6,177 bases of DNA, taken from NCBI GenBank assembly GCA_016932375.1, contig JAFGDA010000148.1, forward strand, positions 1 through 6,177, written 5' to 3'. The DNA is from Actinomycetota bacterium (lineage in GTDB: Bacteria > Actinomycetota > Humimicrobiia > Humimicrobiales > Humimicrobiaceae). Positions 1 through 6,098 of the stretch are shown piece after piece. The notes under the pieces were generated by a model, which saw only the letters and a list, made by a program, of their open reading frames with translations, did no database searches and was not told the DNA's origin. Position 1 is the first letter of the stretch; the number at the start of each line of letters is the position of its first letter. Made by a program: the position numbers and the translations under genes.

Positions 1-1
1 A

Positions 2-58
2 AAAGCATCTGAAGAGGCGTCCAAAATAATGGGTTTCAAGGTTAAAGAAAGCGTATAA
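2..58 (+). CDS. 3' end of an unidentified upstream gene (partial)
   Basis: An open frame enters from the left edge and ends at TAA 56-58. It gives 18 residues, KASEEASKIMGFKVKESV. The composition (Lys/Glu-rich, likely helical) and the more coding-like base content than the AT-rich stretch after it suggest a genuine C-terminus. It is too short to assign to a family. About 200 bases of non-coding sequence separate it from the isomerase remnant, so it may belong to another transcript. That it is coding at all is an inference from one short frame. Confidence 0.4.
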   Translation, partial: KASEEASKIMGFKVKESV

Positions 59-96
59 GACATTTTATGAATAATTATTACAATAAGAAGAATTAA

Positions 97-219
97 TTGG
101 ATTTTACTCAAAAACAAGACAAAATCCTAAAATGCATAGTGATATATTTTAAATAATTATATAGGTCAGATAAGTTTCTAACATTTCTTCGAAATACTCT
201 ATTTTGGTTTTTTACTCAA
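97..219 (+). repeat. near-direct repeat, two copies about 108 bases apart
   Basis: TTGGATTTTACTCAA at 97-111 recurs as TTGGTTTTTTACTCAA at 204-219. The shared core TTTTACTCAA is exact (102-111 and 210-219). In sequence this AT-rich a 10-base match can arise by chance, so it may mean nothing. Alternatives are paired protein-binding sites or a trace of a past duplication or deletion next to the truncated isomerase. Confidence 0.3.
99..127 (+). terminator. weak inverted repeat after the upstream gene
   Basis: GGATTTT (99-105) is the exact reverse complement of AAAATCC (121-127), giving a 7-bp, mostly A/T stem with a 15-base loop. It lies about 40 bases after the upstream stop codon, where a terminator would be expected. 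There is no U-run behind it on either strand, so a rho-independent terminator is only a weak possibility. Confidence 0.2.
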
Positions 220-289
220 TTTTAAAAGCAGATAAAACATTGCTGGATATCGATTGTAATTTAGGAGACTTAAGTCACAAATTGCTACG

Positions 290-556
290 ATGACAAGGCT
301 TCAATCAGTCGGGAACAAATATAAGATCCACCTTGCACTGATAGAAGGTAAAAAACCATTCAAATACAGGGAAGAGGGCTGGGAGTCAAATGTCACTCCG
401 CCATGCGTCCCGAGCCTTGAAGTAAAAATATTATCAAACACACTGGACCATTATTTACAGAATTTAAGCTCCCAGCATTATTTGATCACGCCTGGTAATC
501 ATATGGAAAAAGTAATAGACCTGTGCAGCATTCTTAATATCGAATGCATTCATTAG
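290..556 (+). pseudogene. C-terminal remnant of an L-fucose/arabinose isomerase-family protein
   Basis: The 88 residues read like the end of the L-fucose isomerase-like family (COG2407 type), which interconverts aldoses and ketoses with a bound metal ion. Cues are the TxTRL-type strand entry, a KIHLALIEG segment, a proline-rich stretch before SLEV, the SSQHYLITPGN segment matching the family's His-containing HH/QHY region, and a normal end at DLCSILNIECIH. The family is usually well over 400 residues, so the N-terminal and central domains with most active-site residues are absent. The ATG at 290 is unlikely to be a true start: recognisable sequence (IATMTRL) begins upstream at 281, the frame is open back to TAA 257-259, and the only purine run (GGAG 264-267) is 22 bases away. 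Reading the preceding bases one frame over gives LGDL just before KSQIATMTRL, which would fit a single lost base near 272; this is speculative. It ends 40 bases before the peptidase gene. The family call is from memory of the family, not a search. Confidence 0.62.
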
Positions 557-596
557 ATTTTTTAATTTTTATTAAGTCAAAGATAGGAAATATAAG

Positions 597-1868
597 ATGA
601 AAGGATATCTGGATAAAGTAAATAACTGGATAGATGAAAATAAGGAATTAATACTTGGCACAATTTACAATCTTGTCAGGATAAGGACAGAGAACCTTTC
701 ACCGGGCGGGAATGAAAAACAGGGGCAGGATTATCTTTATAATTTCGTAAGGAAATCAATTCCGGAAGCAAATGTAGATATCTTTGATATCCTTGAGGTT
801 GAAGGAATTAAAAGTCATAAAGATTATTTCCCGACTGTTGATGGTGTTGAAAAAAACTATTGCAACAGGCCCAATTTAATGGCAAAGCTTCCCGGAAGGG
901 GTAATGGCAAGTCCATGCTTTTTTCAGGCCATATGGACACCATGTCCATTAATGAAAAGAAATGGAATATTTTCCATGACCCATTCAGCGGAAAGATAAG
1001 GGATGGGAAAATGTATGGCAGGGGCACTCTTGATATGAAGGCCGGCCTTGCCTGCGGTTTTTTTGCTATGAAATGCATAAATGACCTGAAGGTAGGATTA
1101 AAGGGGGATATTTATGCAGAGAGTGTCATAGATGAGGAATATGGCGGGGTCAATGGTACTATTGCAAACAGGATTAAATATCCCGGAATTGATTTTGCAA
1201 TACTTTCAGAACCAACAGGACTTAAATGCGGTGTCGAATCAATGAGAGGTACAGACTGGAAAATAATCGTAATTGAAAAAGGACCAGGTGGTATAGCTTT
1301 TTCCGGGAAAAAACTCAAGAACCCTATCTATAAGATTGCCAAAATAATTAATGCAATTGAAAAATTCGAGAGATATCTGAATAAAGTATCACCAACCCCG
1401 AAGAATTATAAGAAAAATGAAAAATTAGAAGTGTTGACCTACCAGGTTGCATCTGGCGGGACAAGTTACCTTGAATCCCAGGCGATACCACTAAAAGGGC
1501 ATATTTATCTATGGTTTTACACGTATGAATATATGAATGAAAAGCAGGTGGAAGAACTTTTTTTGAATTTTATGAAGAAAGAATTATCGAAATATAAAGT
1601 TTTTGAAAATGATTTTCCCCGTTTTGAAAAAGTAATAAGGTATATGGAGGGTCATAAAACAGATACCGGCCATGGAGCGCTATCTGCCATTGAGAATGCT
1701 TTTAAATTGCTTAATATATCATTCAGGAAAAGAGGACTGATCCAGACAAATGATGCTTATGCTTTTAAAAAAATCGGGGGAACTGAGGTTGTTGTGATTG
1801 TACCAGTCGGCGCAAATGCTCATGGGATTGATGAATATGTGGAGGTGGATAGTGTTTTTCGCTTATAA
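597..1868 (+). CDS. M20-family metallopeptidase/amidohydrolase (ArgE/DapE/CPG2 type), C-terminus frameshifted
   Basis: This is a cytoplasmic two-metal (usually zinc) hydrolase that cleaves amide or peptide bonds in small substrates; there is no signal peptide or membrane segment. The catalytic set is complete: SGHMDT with metal ligand H112 and D114, GRGTLDMKAG with bridging D146, DEE with catalytic base E180 and ligand E181, LSEPTG with ligand E205, and a C-terminal AHGIDEY with ligand H409. The lid/dimerisation domain lies at about 215-335. Two things are odd. The lid segment that normally reads AHSG or AHTG, whose histidine reaches the partner subunit's active site, reads AFSG with F235. 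And the chain stops at DSVFRL, while the expected closing helix is found one frame back (to 1906). AGGA at 585-588, 8 bases before ATG, supports the start. The substrate is unknown; the neighbours suggest a conjugated sugar or amine rather than a peptide. It may be inactive. Confidence 0.85.
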   Translation: MKGYLDKVNNWIDENKELILGTIYNLVRIRTENLSPGGNEKQGQDYLYNFVRKSIPEANVDIFDILEVEGIKSHKDYFPTVDGVEKNYCNRPNLMAKLPGRGNGKSMLFSGHMDTMSINEKKWNIFHDPFSGKIRDGKMYGRGTLDMKAGLACGFFAMKCINDLKVGLKGDIYAESVIDEEYGGVNGTIANRIKYPGIDFAILSEPTGLKCGVESMRGTDWKIIVIEKGPGGIAFSGKKLKNPIYKIAKIINAIEKFERYLNKVSPTPKNYKKNEKLEVLTYQVASGGTSYLESQAIPLKGHIYLWFYTYEYMNEKQVEELFLNFMKKELSKYKVFENDFPRFEKVIRYMEGHKTDTGHGALSAIENAFKLLNISFRKRGLIQTNDAYAFKKIGGTEVVVIVPVGANAHGIDEYVEVDSVFRL

Positions 1869-1906
1869 AGATTATGGTTCTGTCAGCCATTGGTTATTGC
1901 TCTTAG
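1855..1906 (+). other. out-of-frame C-terminal tail of the M20 enzyme (single-base frameshift)
   Basis: At the T-run 1855-1859 the peptidase frame goes on to cgc tta taa and stops. Restoring one T gives DSVFSLIKIMVLSAIGYCS and then TAG at 1904-1906. This hydrophobic closing helix is what M20 proteins normally have after the HGxDEY motif. The join restores the expected length with one base in a homopolymer, the commonest place for a one-base deletion or a base-calling error. The sites around it do not make a standard slippery heptamer in the reading frame, so programmed frameshifting is less likely. Confidence 0.7.
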
Positions 1907-2058
1907 GTAAAAAGCAGGTTCATTAGAAACTGCATGGTTCAGTTATATTGAGTATGAATTTTGTAATAAGTCTGTAGCTGAGAAAAAATATTAAATATAT
2001 TTTATAACAGGCTACTATGTGTGAATAATAAAGACAGTTTTAAATAGGAAGGTTAAAA
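1907..2058 (+). promoter_or_regulatory. gap upstream of the methyltransferase gene; likely leader, ribosome site at its end
   Basis: This non-coding stretch separates the peptidase tail from the methyltransferase. It contains a very AT-rich run at about 1984-2007 ending in TATAAC (2003-2008), which could be a -10 element, but I find no matching -35 at normal spacing. AGGAAGG at 2046-2052 is a strong ribosome-binding site, 6 bases before the ATG at 2059. The gap length would allow a separate promoter for the downstream genes; this is inference. Confidence 0.3.
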
Positions 2059-3525
2059 ATGAATTTGAATTTACAGGTCCTCGAAGATAAAGATCTGGAG
2101 AAGATCCATGATTTAAGCATAAAGGTACTGCAAGAACCCGGCATGAAAATCATGAATGAAAAAATGCTGGATGCTTTATCAAAGAAGGGTGCCCGGGTTG
2201 ATTCTGGCAGACAGGTTGTGTCTTTTACTCCTGAAATTATTGATGAGACTATCGAAATCATAAGAGATGATTACAGGGAGGGAAGGATTCCAAAATATTT
2301 AAATGGCGTAACCAGTGAAAAAACAAAAAATCCAGATATACAGGCGAAATTTGGGGGAGCCTGCGTCCAGTATTTTGATTGGAATGAAAAAAAATTCAGG
2401 GATCCCACCGAACTGGATTTAATCGATATGATCAGGCTGGGTGAAGCATTACCGGAGGTGAAAACTGTCGGAAATCCTGTTGTATATCTCAGGGATAAAA
2501 ACGGAAACCCTATTGATCCGCCGATGCAGAGAGTAAAGACCGCTGCACTTGTCGTAAAATACACCACAAAGTCCGGACCAACAGAAGTCTGGAATGCTGA
2601 TGAGCTCGAATTCCTTATTGAACTGGGGACTATAGCAAAAAGAAGCAGGGAAGGGTACTTTAAGAATCCCTGTTTTATAACTGCAAAGGAAACAATTGCA
2701 CCCCTTGTACTTGATGACAAATCAGCAGAAGTCCTTCTTGCACTCGCCGGTAAAGACCTGCCATGCACAATAATCCCCATGCCGATATCGGGTGTATCGA
2801 GTCCGGTTAACCTGTATAGTGCTTCTATTATAGGCAATGCTGAAATTCTTGCGGCTGCTGCAGGAATAAAAGCTGTTTATCCTGGTGCAAAAGTTATAGG
2901 AGGAATAATAAGCGGCTCGATGGATATGGCTACAGGGACTGCAAACTTTGCAACACCTGAGGCTACACTGCAGGACCTTGGAATCGCCGAGGTACATGAA
3001 AGGCTTTACGGATTTAATTTCGGTGTCGGCGGGTATCTGGATGCCAAATATCCGGGTGTTCAGAATGCGATAGAAAAAGAATTCAAGTATATCCTTCTTG
3101 CGCTTACCGGCAGGTTTACATATCCTGTAGGCCTGACCAACTGGGGGAAATGTTTCTCGCCCGGGCAGGCGATGATAGATATCCAGATAATTAAAAATAT
3201 CCATAAATTTCTTGAGGGGATGGTAATTGAAGATGAAGAAGAAGTCTTATCCCTTATAAGAAAAGTAGGGATAGCAGGCTCATTTCTTCAGGAAGAACAC
3301 ACTCTGTTAAATTATAAAAAATACCTGATGGTCCCGGAATTATTTGATCACAGCCTTTCGTCCGGTTATGAAAACGACCTGAAAAAGGATATGCTGCTAA
3401 AAGCAAATGAAAAGGTGGTAAAAATCCTGTCAAGGGCAGACCTTTATGAAATAGATAAAGACAGGGCCAACCAGATTGATATGATAGTAGAAAGAGCCCA
3501 AAAAAGTTTGACAGGAGAGAAATGA
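2059..3525 (+). CDS. MttB-family methyltransferase (trimethylamine/betaine methyltransferase-like, non-pyrrolysine)
   Basis: The protein resembles MttB, which in characterised members moves a methyl group from trimethylamine or a quaternary amine such as glycine betaine, proline betaine or carnitine to a corrinoid protein in the cytoplasm. Its 488 residues match the usual full length. In order: an N-terminal helical segment with HDLSIKVLQEPGMKI (17-31), FGGACVQYFDWNEKKFRDPTE (98-118), the barrel signature PMPISGVSSPVNL (240-252), MDMATGTANFATPE (288-301), the GGYLDAKYPGVQ loop (324-335) and a C-terminal QEEHTLLNYKKYLMVPELFD block (411-430). No in-frame TAG exists, so it is one of the many homologues without pyrrolysine. 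In the DAK loop I would expect an Asp two residues before the Gln; here it is Gly (G333). No corrinoid protein or reactivase gene lies in this window. The aldolase follows after 48 bases, suggesting co-transcription. Family is firm; the substrate cannot be told and could be a methylated compound linked to the sugar genes. Confidence 0.87.
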   Translation: MNLNLQVLEDKDLEKIHDLSIKVLQEPGMKIMNEKMLDALSKKGARVDSGRQVVSFTPEIIDETIEIIRDDYREGRIPKYLNGVTSEKTKNPDIQAKFGGACVQYFDWNEKKFRDPTELDLIDMIRLGEALPEVKTVGNPVVYLRDKNGNPIDPPMQRVKTAALVVKYTTKSGPTEVWNADELEFLIELGTIAKRSREGYFKNPCFITAKETIAPLVLDDKSAEVLLALAGKDLPCTIIPMPISGVSSPVNLYSASIIGNAEILAAAAGIKAVYPGAKVIGGIISGSMDMATGTANFATPEATLQDLGIAEVHERLYGFNFGVGGYLDAKYPGVQNAIEKEFKYILLALTGRFTYPVGLTNWGKCFSPGQAMIDIQIIKNIHKFLEGMVIEDEEEVLSLIRKVGIAGSFLQEEHTLLNYKKYLMVPELFDHSLSSGYENDLKKDMLLKANEKVVKILSRADLYEIDKDRANQIDMIVERAQKSLTGEK

Positions 3526-3573
3526 ATATAAGTTTTTTTCATATCATTTATCAATATTTGAAAGGATTGTTAA

Positions 3574-4053
3574 ATGCTTGGATTTGACATAAGGTTTAAA
3601 AAATTATTCCCTGATAGTGGGGAAAAACCCATTATAGTTCCTGTTGACCAGGGGCAATATTTTGGGCCCATAAAAGGTGTGGAAAATTTGCCGGAACTGG
3701 TAAAAAAACTTTATCTTGCAGATGCATTGATAATAACACCTGGTGCACTGCCTTTCAGTAAGGAAATCTTTTGCAGCCGTAGTGCTCCCCTACAAATACT
3801 AAGGCTAAATTTTGTATCTGGATATTGTTTTACCTGGAATTATAAAGGGTCAATAACGACTGAAATATTCGATGTGGAGTTTGGACTAAAACTCGGGGCT
3901 GACTGGGTACTGGCTTCGCTGGCAGTGGGTACCGGAGATGAGAAGCAGGACCTGGATAATATTAATGTTTTTACGAAGATAGTTAAAAAGAAAACTGAAT
4001 GGGGCGTACCTTTGATGGGTGAATTTTACCCTGTTAATGCCGGGCAACTTTAA
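3574..4053 (+). CDS. N-terminal part of the split aldolase
   Basis: This is the translated portion if TAA 4051-4053 acts as a stop: 159 residues covering about the first half of the barrel, including PVDQGQYFGP. It has a good ribosome-binding site (AAAGGA, 7 bases before ATG). It would lack the Schiff-base lysine and both phosphate-binding segments, and half a barrel is unlikely to fold stably. Confidence 0.55.
   Translation: MLGFDIRFKKLFPDSGEKPIIVPVDQGQYFGPIKGVENLPELVKKLYLADALIITPGALPFSKEIFCSRSAPLQILRLNFVSGYCFTWNYKGSITTEIFDVEFGLKLGADWVLASLAVGTGDEKQDLDNINVFTKIVKKKTEWGVPLMGEFYPVNAGQL
4051..4053 (+). other. in-frame TAA interrupting the aldolase
   Basis: The codon lies between ...PVNAGQL and EAELHKITYEGCRIMFEMGADAVKT, with the same frame and recognisable family sequence on each side. 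TAA is one substitution from Lys, Glu, Gln, Leu, Ser and Tyr codons, so a single point mutation explains it. TAA also ends the kinase gene here, which argues against general reassignment of TAA to sense. Confidence 0.8.
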
Positions 4054-4095
4054 GAAGCAGAGCTTCATAAAATCACATATGAAGGCTGCAGGATA

Positions 4096-4392
4096 ATGTT
4101 TGAAATGGGGGCCGATGCAGTAAAAACAAACTATACCGGGGAAAGATTTAATGAAATCGTTGAATCATTGTCAGCACCAGTGGTGGTGCTTGGCGGGGAA
4201 AAACAAAAAGAACTTGAATTTTTAAAGGTTATAAGAAAGGCAATAAATTCCGGGGCCAGAGGGATTTGCGTGGGCAGAAACCTTGTTCAATCCCGGGATC
4301 CAGAGAAACATTTAAAGATGTTAATAGATATTGTCAAGAATAAAGTCAAACCTGAAGAAGCTGTAATAAACAACAAAAATGGGCAAGGCTAA
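4096..4392 (+). CDS. C-terminal part of the split aldolase, possible internal start
   Basis: This 98-residue frame carries the catalytic lysine (K10 of this piece), VLGGEK and ICVGRN. Its ATG corresponds to an internal methionine of the full protein. AGG at 4090-4092 is too close to it (3 bases), while GAAGG at 4081-4085 is 10 bases away, so re-initiation is possible but not well supported. Whether the two halves could meet to form a working barrel is unknown; decay is the simpler reading. Confidence 0.4.
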   Translation: MFEMGADAVKTNYTGERFNEIVESLSAPVVVLGGEKQKELEFLKVIRKAINSGARGICVGRNLVQSRDPEKHLKMLIDIVKNKVKPEEAVINNKNGQG

Positions 4393-4446
4393 TAGCATGT
4401 CTATTTTAATTATCGGAGGCTTTTTAATCCGGGATGATTAAATTTC

Positions 4447-4469
4447 AAATCACAATGATTATGTGGTTT
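4447..4469 (+). promoter_or_regulatory. inverted repeat upstream of the kinase, candidate operator or leader hairpin
   Basis: AAATCACA (4447-4454) pairs over all 8 positions with TGTGGTTT (4462-4469), one pair being G-T, across the 7-base loop ATGATTA. It sits in the 121-base gap between the aldolase and kinase, 44 bases before the kinase ATG. The size and symmetry fit the site of a dimeric repressor such as those of sugar operons, or an RNA hairpin in the leader. No regulator gene is present in this window to match it to, and no U-run follows, so it is not a standard terminator. Confidence 0.35.
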
Positions 4470-4501
4470 AATAATCAATTACCATTTAGTTGCAATTTAA
4501 A

Positions 4502-4506
4502 GGGAG
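4502..4506 (+). promoter_or_regulatory. ribosome-binding site fixing the kinase start
   Basis: GGGAG lies 7 bases before the ATG at 4514. The same open frame extends upstream to a TTG at 4490, but that start has no purine run at proper spacing and would add eight residues (ending just before MHLFL) ahead of the nucleotide-binding strand that normally begins FGGY kinases. Confidence 0.7.
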
Positions 4507-4513
4507 TTATATC

Positions 4514-6004
4514 ATGCATCTTTTCCTGACAGTTGATGTCGGCACAAGTTTTGTAAAAACCGCAATATTTGATGAAGACTGCAATCTTGTTTATTTAAAA
4601 ATAATGGAGTATAAGCTTTTAACCCCGAAAATAAACTATGTCGAAGTGGATCCGGCAGAATATTATAATGCCCTTAAGTCAACACTTGCAGAATTCGAAA
4701 CAAATAGTAAATACAGGCTCCAGGACATAAAGTCGGTAGCGGTCTGCAGCCAGGCAGAGACGTTCATAGTCCTTGACAAAGACGGCAATGTATTGAGGGA
4801 TGCCATAGTCTGGCTGGATAATAGGGCCATGGAAGAGTCGAAAACCCTTGAGGAAAAATTCGGCAGGGAAAATACTTTTAAGATAACCGGCCAGCAGGAG
4901 ATCATACCTACCTGGACCGCATGCAAGCTTTTATGGATGAAAAAAAATGAACCACATATCTACAGTAAGATCGACAGGATACTTTTTGTTGAAGATTATA
5001 TGATTTACAGGTTAACCGGTAGGGCAGTTACCGATTATACAATATTGCCATCAAGCCTCCTGTACGACATAGTAAAAAAGGAATGGTGGCAGGATATGCT
5101 GGATTTTCTTGAAATCACGGAAAAGCAGTTGCCCGAAGTGATGCCATCAGGAAAAGTCATTGGAAAAATATCGGAAAAAGCGCAAAATGAGCTCGGGCTT
5201 TCAAAAGACGTTGCAGTGGTAACCGGTGCAATGGACCACATGGCAGGATTCATCGGCTCGGGGAACATAAGGGAAGGCATAGTTACGGAAACAACAGGGA
5301 CCGCTCTTGCAATATGCGCAACCACTGAAAAACCAGTTTTTGACCCACTTATGAAGATACCGGCATACATACATACACTGAATGACAAATATACCCTTAT
5401 GCCCTGGGCGCCGACATCCGGTGTCGTTTTAAAATGGTTCAGGGACAATTTTTTTGACAGCGATAATGGAAAGATATCATTTCCGGCCTTAGACAAAATG
5501 TCTGAGGCGGTCCCTGCAGGTTCGGACGGCCTGGTGGTCCTTCCATTTCTTGCTGGTTCAGGTTCTCCCGAGTCTGATCCCAATGCAAAGGGTGTTTTTT
5601 TTGGTGTGGCGTTGAGCCATACACGGGCGCATTTCACAAGGGCTATTATGGAATCAATAGCCTATTTGATAAGAAGCAACATCGAAGCCCTTGAAAATAT
5701 GGGTATAACTGTAAATGAAGTTATATCGCTCGGCGGAGGCTCAAAGAGTGACCTGTGGTGCCAGATAAAGGCAGATGTACTGGGCAAGAAAATCATAAAG
5801 CCCGGATTTGATGAAATTTCCTCACTGGGGCTTGCAATAATGTCAGGGCTTGCTACAGGAAAATTTAGCAGTCTTGAAGATTCCGTCAAAAGATTTGTAA
5901 AGGTTAAAAAAGTTTTCATACCCGGTAAGGAAAATAAAAAGACTTACGACCTTCTTTACAATAAGTACATAAACATATACCTCAAATTGAAAGAGGAATT
6001 TTAA
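4514..6004 (+). CDS. FGGY-family carbohydrate kinase (xylulokinase-like)
   Basis: A cytoplasmic enzyme that phosphorylates a sugar, ketose or polyol with ATP. The 496 residues match the usual 480-530. The two actin-like domains show the expected signatures: N-terminal phosphate loop FLTVDVGTSFVKTAIFD (4-20), substrate-side WLDNRA (100-105), catalytic Asp in TGAMDHMAGFIGSG (D241), ETTGTA (259-264), LPFLAGSGSP (343-352), and adenosine-binding LGGGSKSDLWCQIKADVLG (406-424) followed by the SSLGLAIMSGLATG helix (436-449). All are intact with no frame breaks. The start is set by GGGAG at 4502-4506. FGGY substrates are poorly predicted from sequence. The LsrF-type aldolase next door recalls the LsrK/LsrF pairing, but no other lsr gene is seen here, and a ketose or polyol kinase in an isomerase-kinase-aldolase route is at least as likely. 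The product would be the aldolase's substrate. Confidence 0.9.
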   Translation: MHLFLTVDVGTSFVKTAIFDEDCNLVYLKIMEYKLLTPKINYVEVDPAEYYNALKSTLAEFETNSKYRLQDIKSVAVCSQAETFIVLDKDGNVLRDAIVWLDNRAMEESKTLEEKFGRENTFKITGQQEIIPTWTACKLLWMKKNEPHIYSKIDRILFVEDYMIYRLTGRAVTDYTILPSSLLYDIVKKEWWQDMLDFLEITEKQLPEVMPSGKVIGKISEKAQNELGLSKDVAVVTGAMDHMAGFIGSGNIREGIVTETTGTALAICATTEKPVFDPLMKIPAYIHTLNDKYTLMPWAPTSGVVLKWFRDNFFDSDNGKISFPALDKMSEAVPAGSDGLVVLPFLAGSGSPESDPNAKGVFFGVALSHTRAHFTRAIMESIAYLIRSNIEALENMGITVNEVISLGGGSKSDLWCQIKADVLGKKIIKPGFDEISSLGLAIMSGLATGKFSSLEDSVKRFVKVKKVFIPGKENKKTYDLLYNKYINIYLKLKEEF

Positions 6005-6080
6005 CAGACCCCGGTCAGTAAATTCAATTTTAATGCATCCACTATAAAACTTCATATATAAGGCTTTATTTATAAAATAA

Positions 6081-6096
6081 CCGGGTAAAAGCCCGG
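6081..6096 (-). terminator. GC-rich hairpin, possible terminator for a minus-strand gene
   Basis: CCGGG (6081-6085) pairs with CCCGG (6092-6096), with a sixth T-G pair closing an AAAA loop. On the plus strand it is followed by CAACC, so it is not a plus-strand terminator. Read on the minus strand the stem is followed by TTATTTTATAAA, a T-rich run, so it could end a converging transcript arriving from beyond the right edge. A repeat or structured RNA element is the alternative. Confidence 0.35.
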
Positions 6097-6098
6097 CA

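Larger units (their letters stand above)
59..259. other. AT-rich intergenic stretch
   Basis: All three plus frames are broken by frequent stops and no minus-strand gene fits. Composition is strongly AT-rich until about 228, where it becomes more coding-like just before the isomerase remnant. It holds a near-direct repeat (97-111 and 204-219) and a weak inverted repeat (99-105 with 121-127), both listed separately. I see no convincing -35/-10 pair and no structured RNA. Confidence 0.6.
3574..4392 (+). pseudogene. class I aldolase of the LsrF/FbaB/DhnA type, split by one in-frame TAA
   Basis: Aldolases of this family (DeoC/LacD/FbaB fold, PF01791) cleave phosphorylated sugars or ketoses through a lysine Schiff base; LsrF instead thiolyses the phosphorylated autoinducer-2 product. 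The reading frame is continuous over 273 codons except for TAA at 4051-4053 (codon 160), and family sequence continues directly on both sides. The N-terminal part has VPVDQGQYFGP (22-32), as in FbaB's PVDQG and LsrF's DHGYFQGP. The C-terminal part has GADAVKTNYTG with Schiff-base K184, the phosphate-loop VLGGEK (205-210) and ICVGRN (231-236), and QSRDPEKH as in LsrF's NIFQS region. The total is close to the family's usual 270-290 residues. Without readthrough the first 159 residues lack the catalytic lysine and phosphate site, so the product would be inactive. AAAGGA at 3561-3566 supports the ATG at 3574. It stands between the methyltransferase and a sugar kinase, and in a working pathway would act after the kinase. 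Confidence 0.8.

Noticed and set aside
1854..1866. Programmed -1 frameshifting in the M20 gene
   Set aside because: The codons at the site are gtt ttt c, which do not form a standard X XXY YYZ slippery heptamer, and no downstream stimulatory structure is evident; a one-base loss in the T-run is simpler.
2271..2837. Long minus-strand open frame (188 codons) inside the methyltransferase gene
   Set aside because: It lies opposite a confidently identified gene, has no recognisable motif and a composition expected from the opposite strand of coding DNA.
2059..3525. Pyrrolysine-encoding MttB
   Set aside because: There is no in-frame TAG, and TAG looks like an ordinary stop at 554-556 and 1904-1906.
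4490..4513. TTG at 4490 as the kinase start
   Set aside because: It has no ribosome-binding site at usual spacing, while ATG 4514 has GGGAG seven bases before it and starts directly at the family's first strand.
5035..5637. Minus-strand open frame of 200 codons inside the kinase gene
   Set aside because: It is antisense to conserved FGGY motifs, rich in Ser/Pro with no family signature, and has no supporting ribosome-binding site.
4514..6004. Calling the kinase LsrK and the aldolase LsrF as an autoinducer-2 operon
   Set aside because: No LsrG, LsrR or Lsr transporter genes are present and FGGY substrate specificity cannot be read from these motifs, so only the family is assigned.
6081..6096. 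Rho-independent terminator of the kinase on the plus strand
   Set aside because: The stem is good but is followed by CAACC rather than a U-run; only the minus-strand reading has a T-rich tail.
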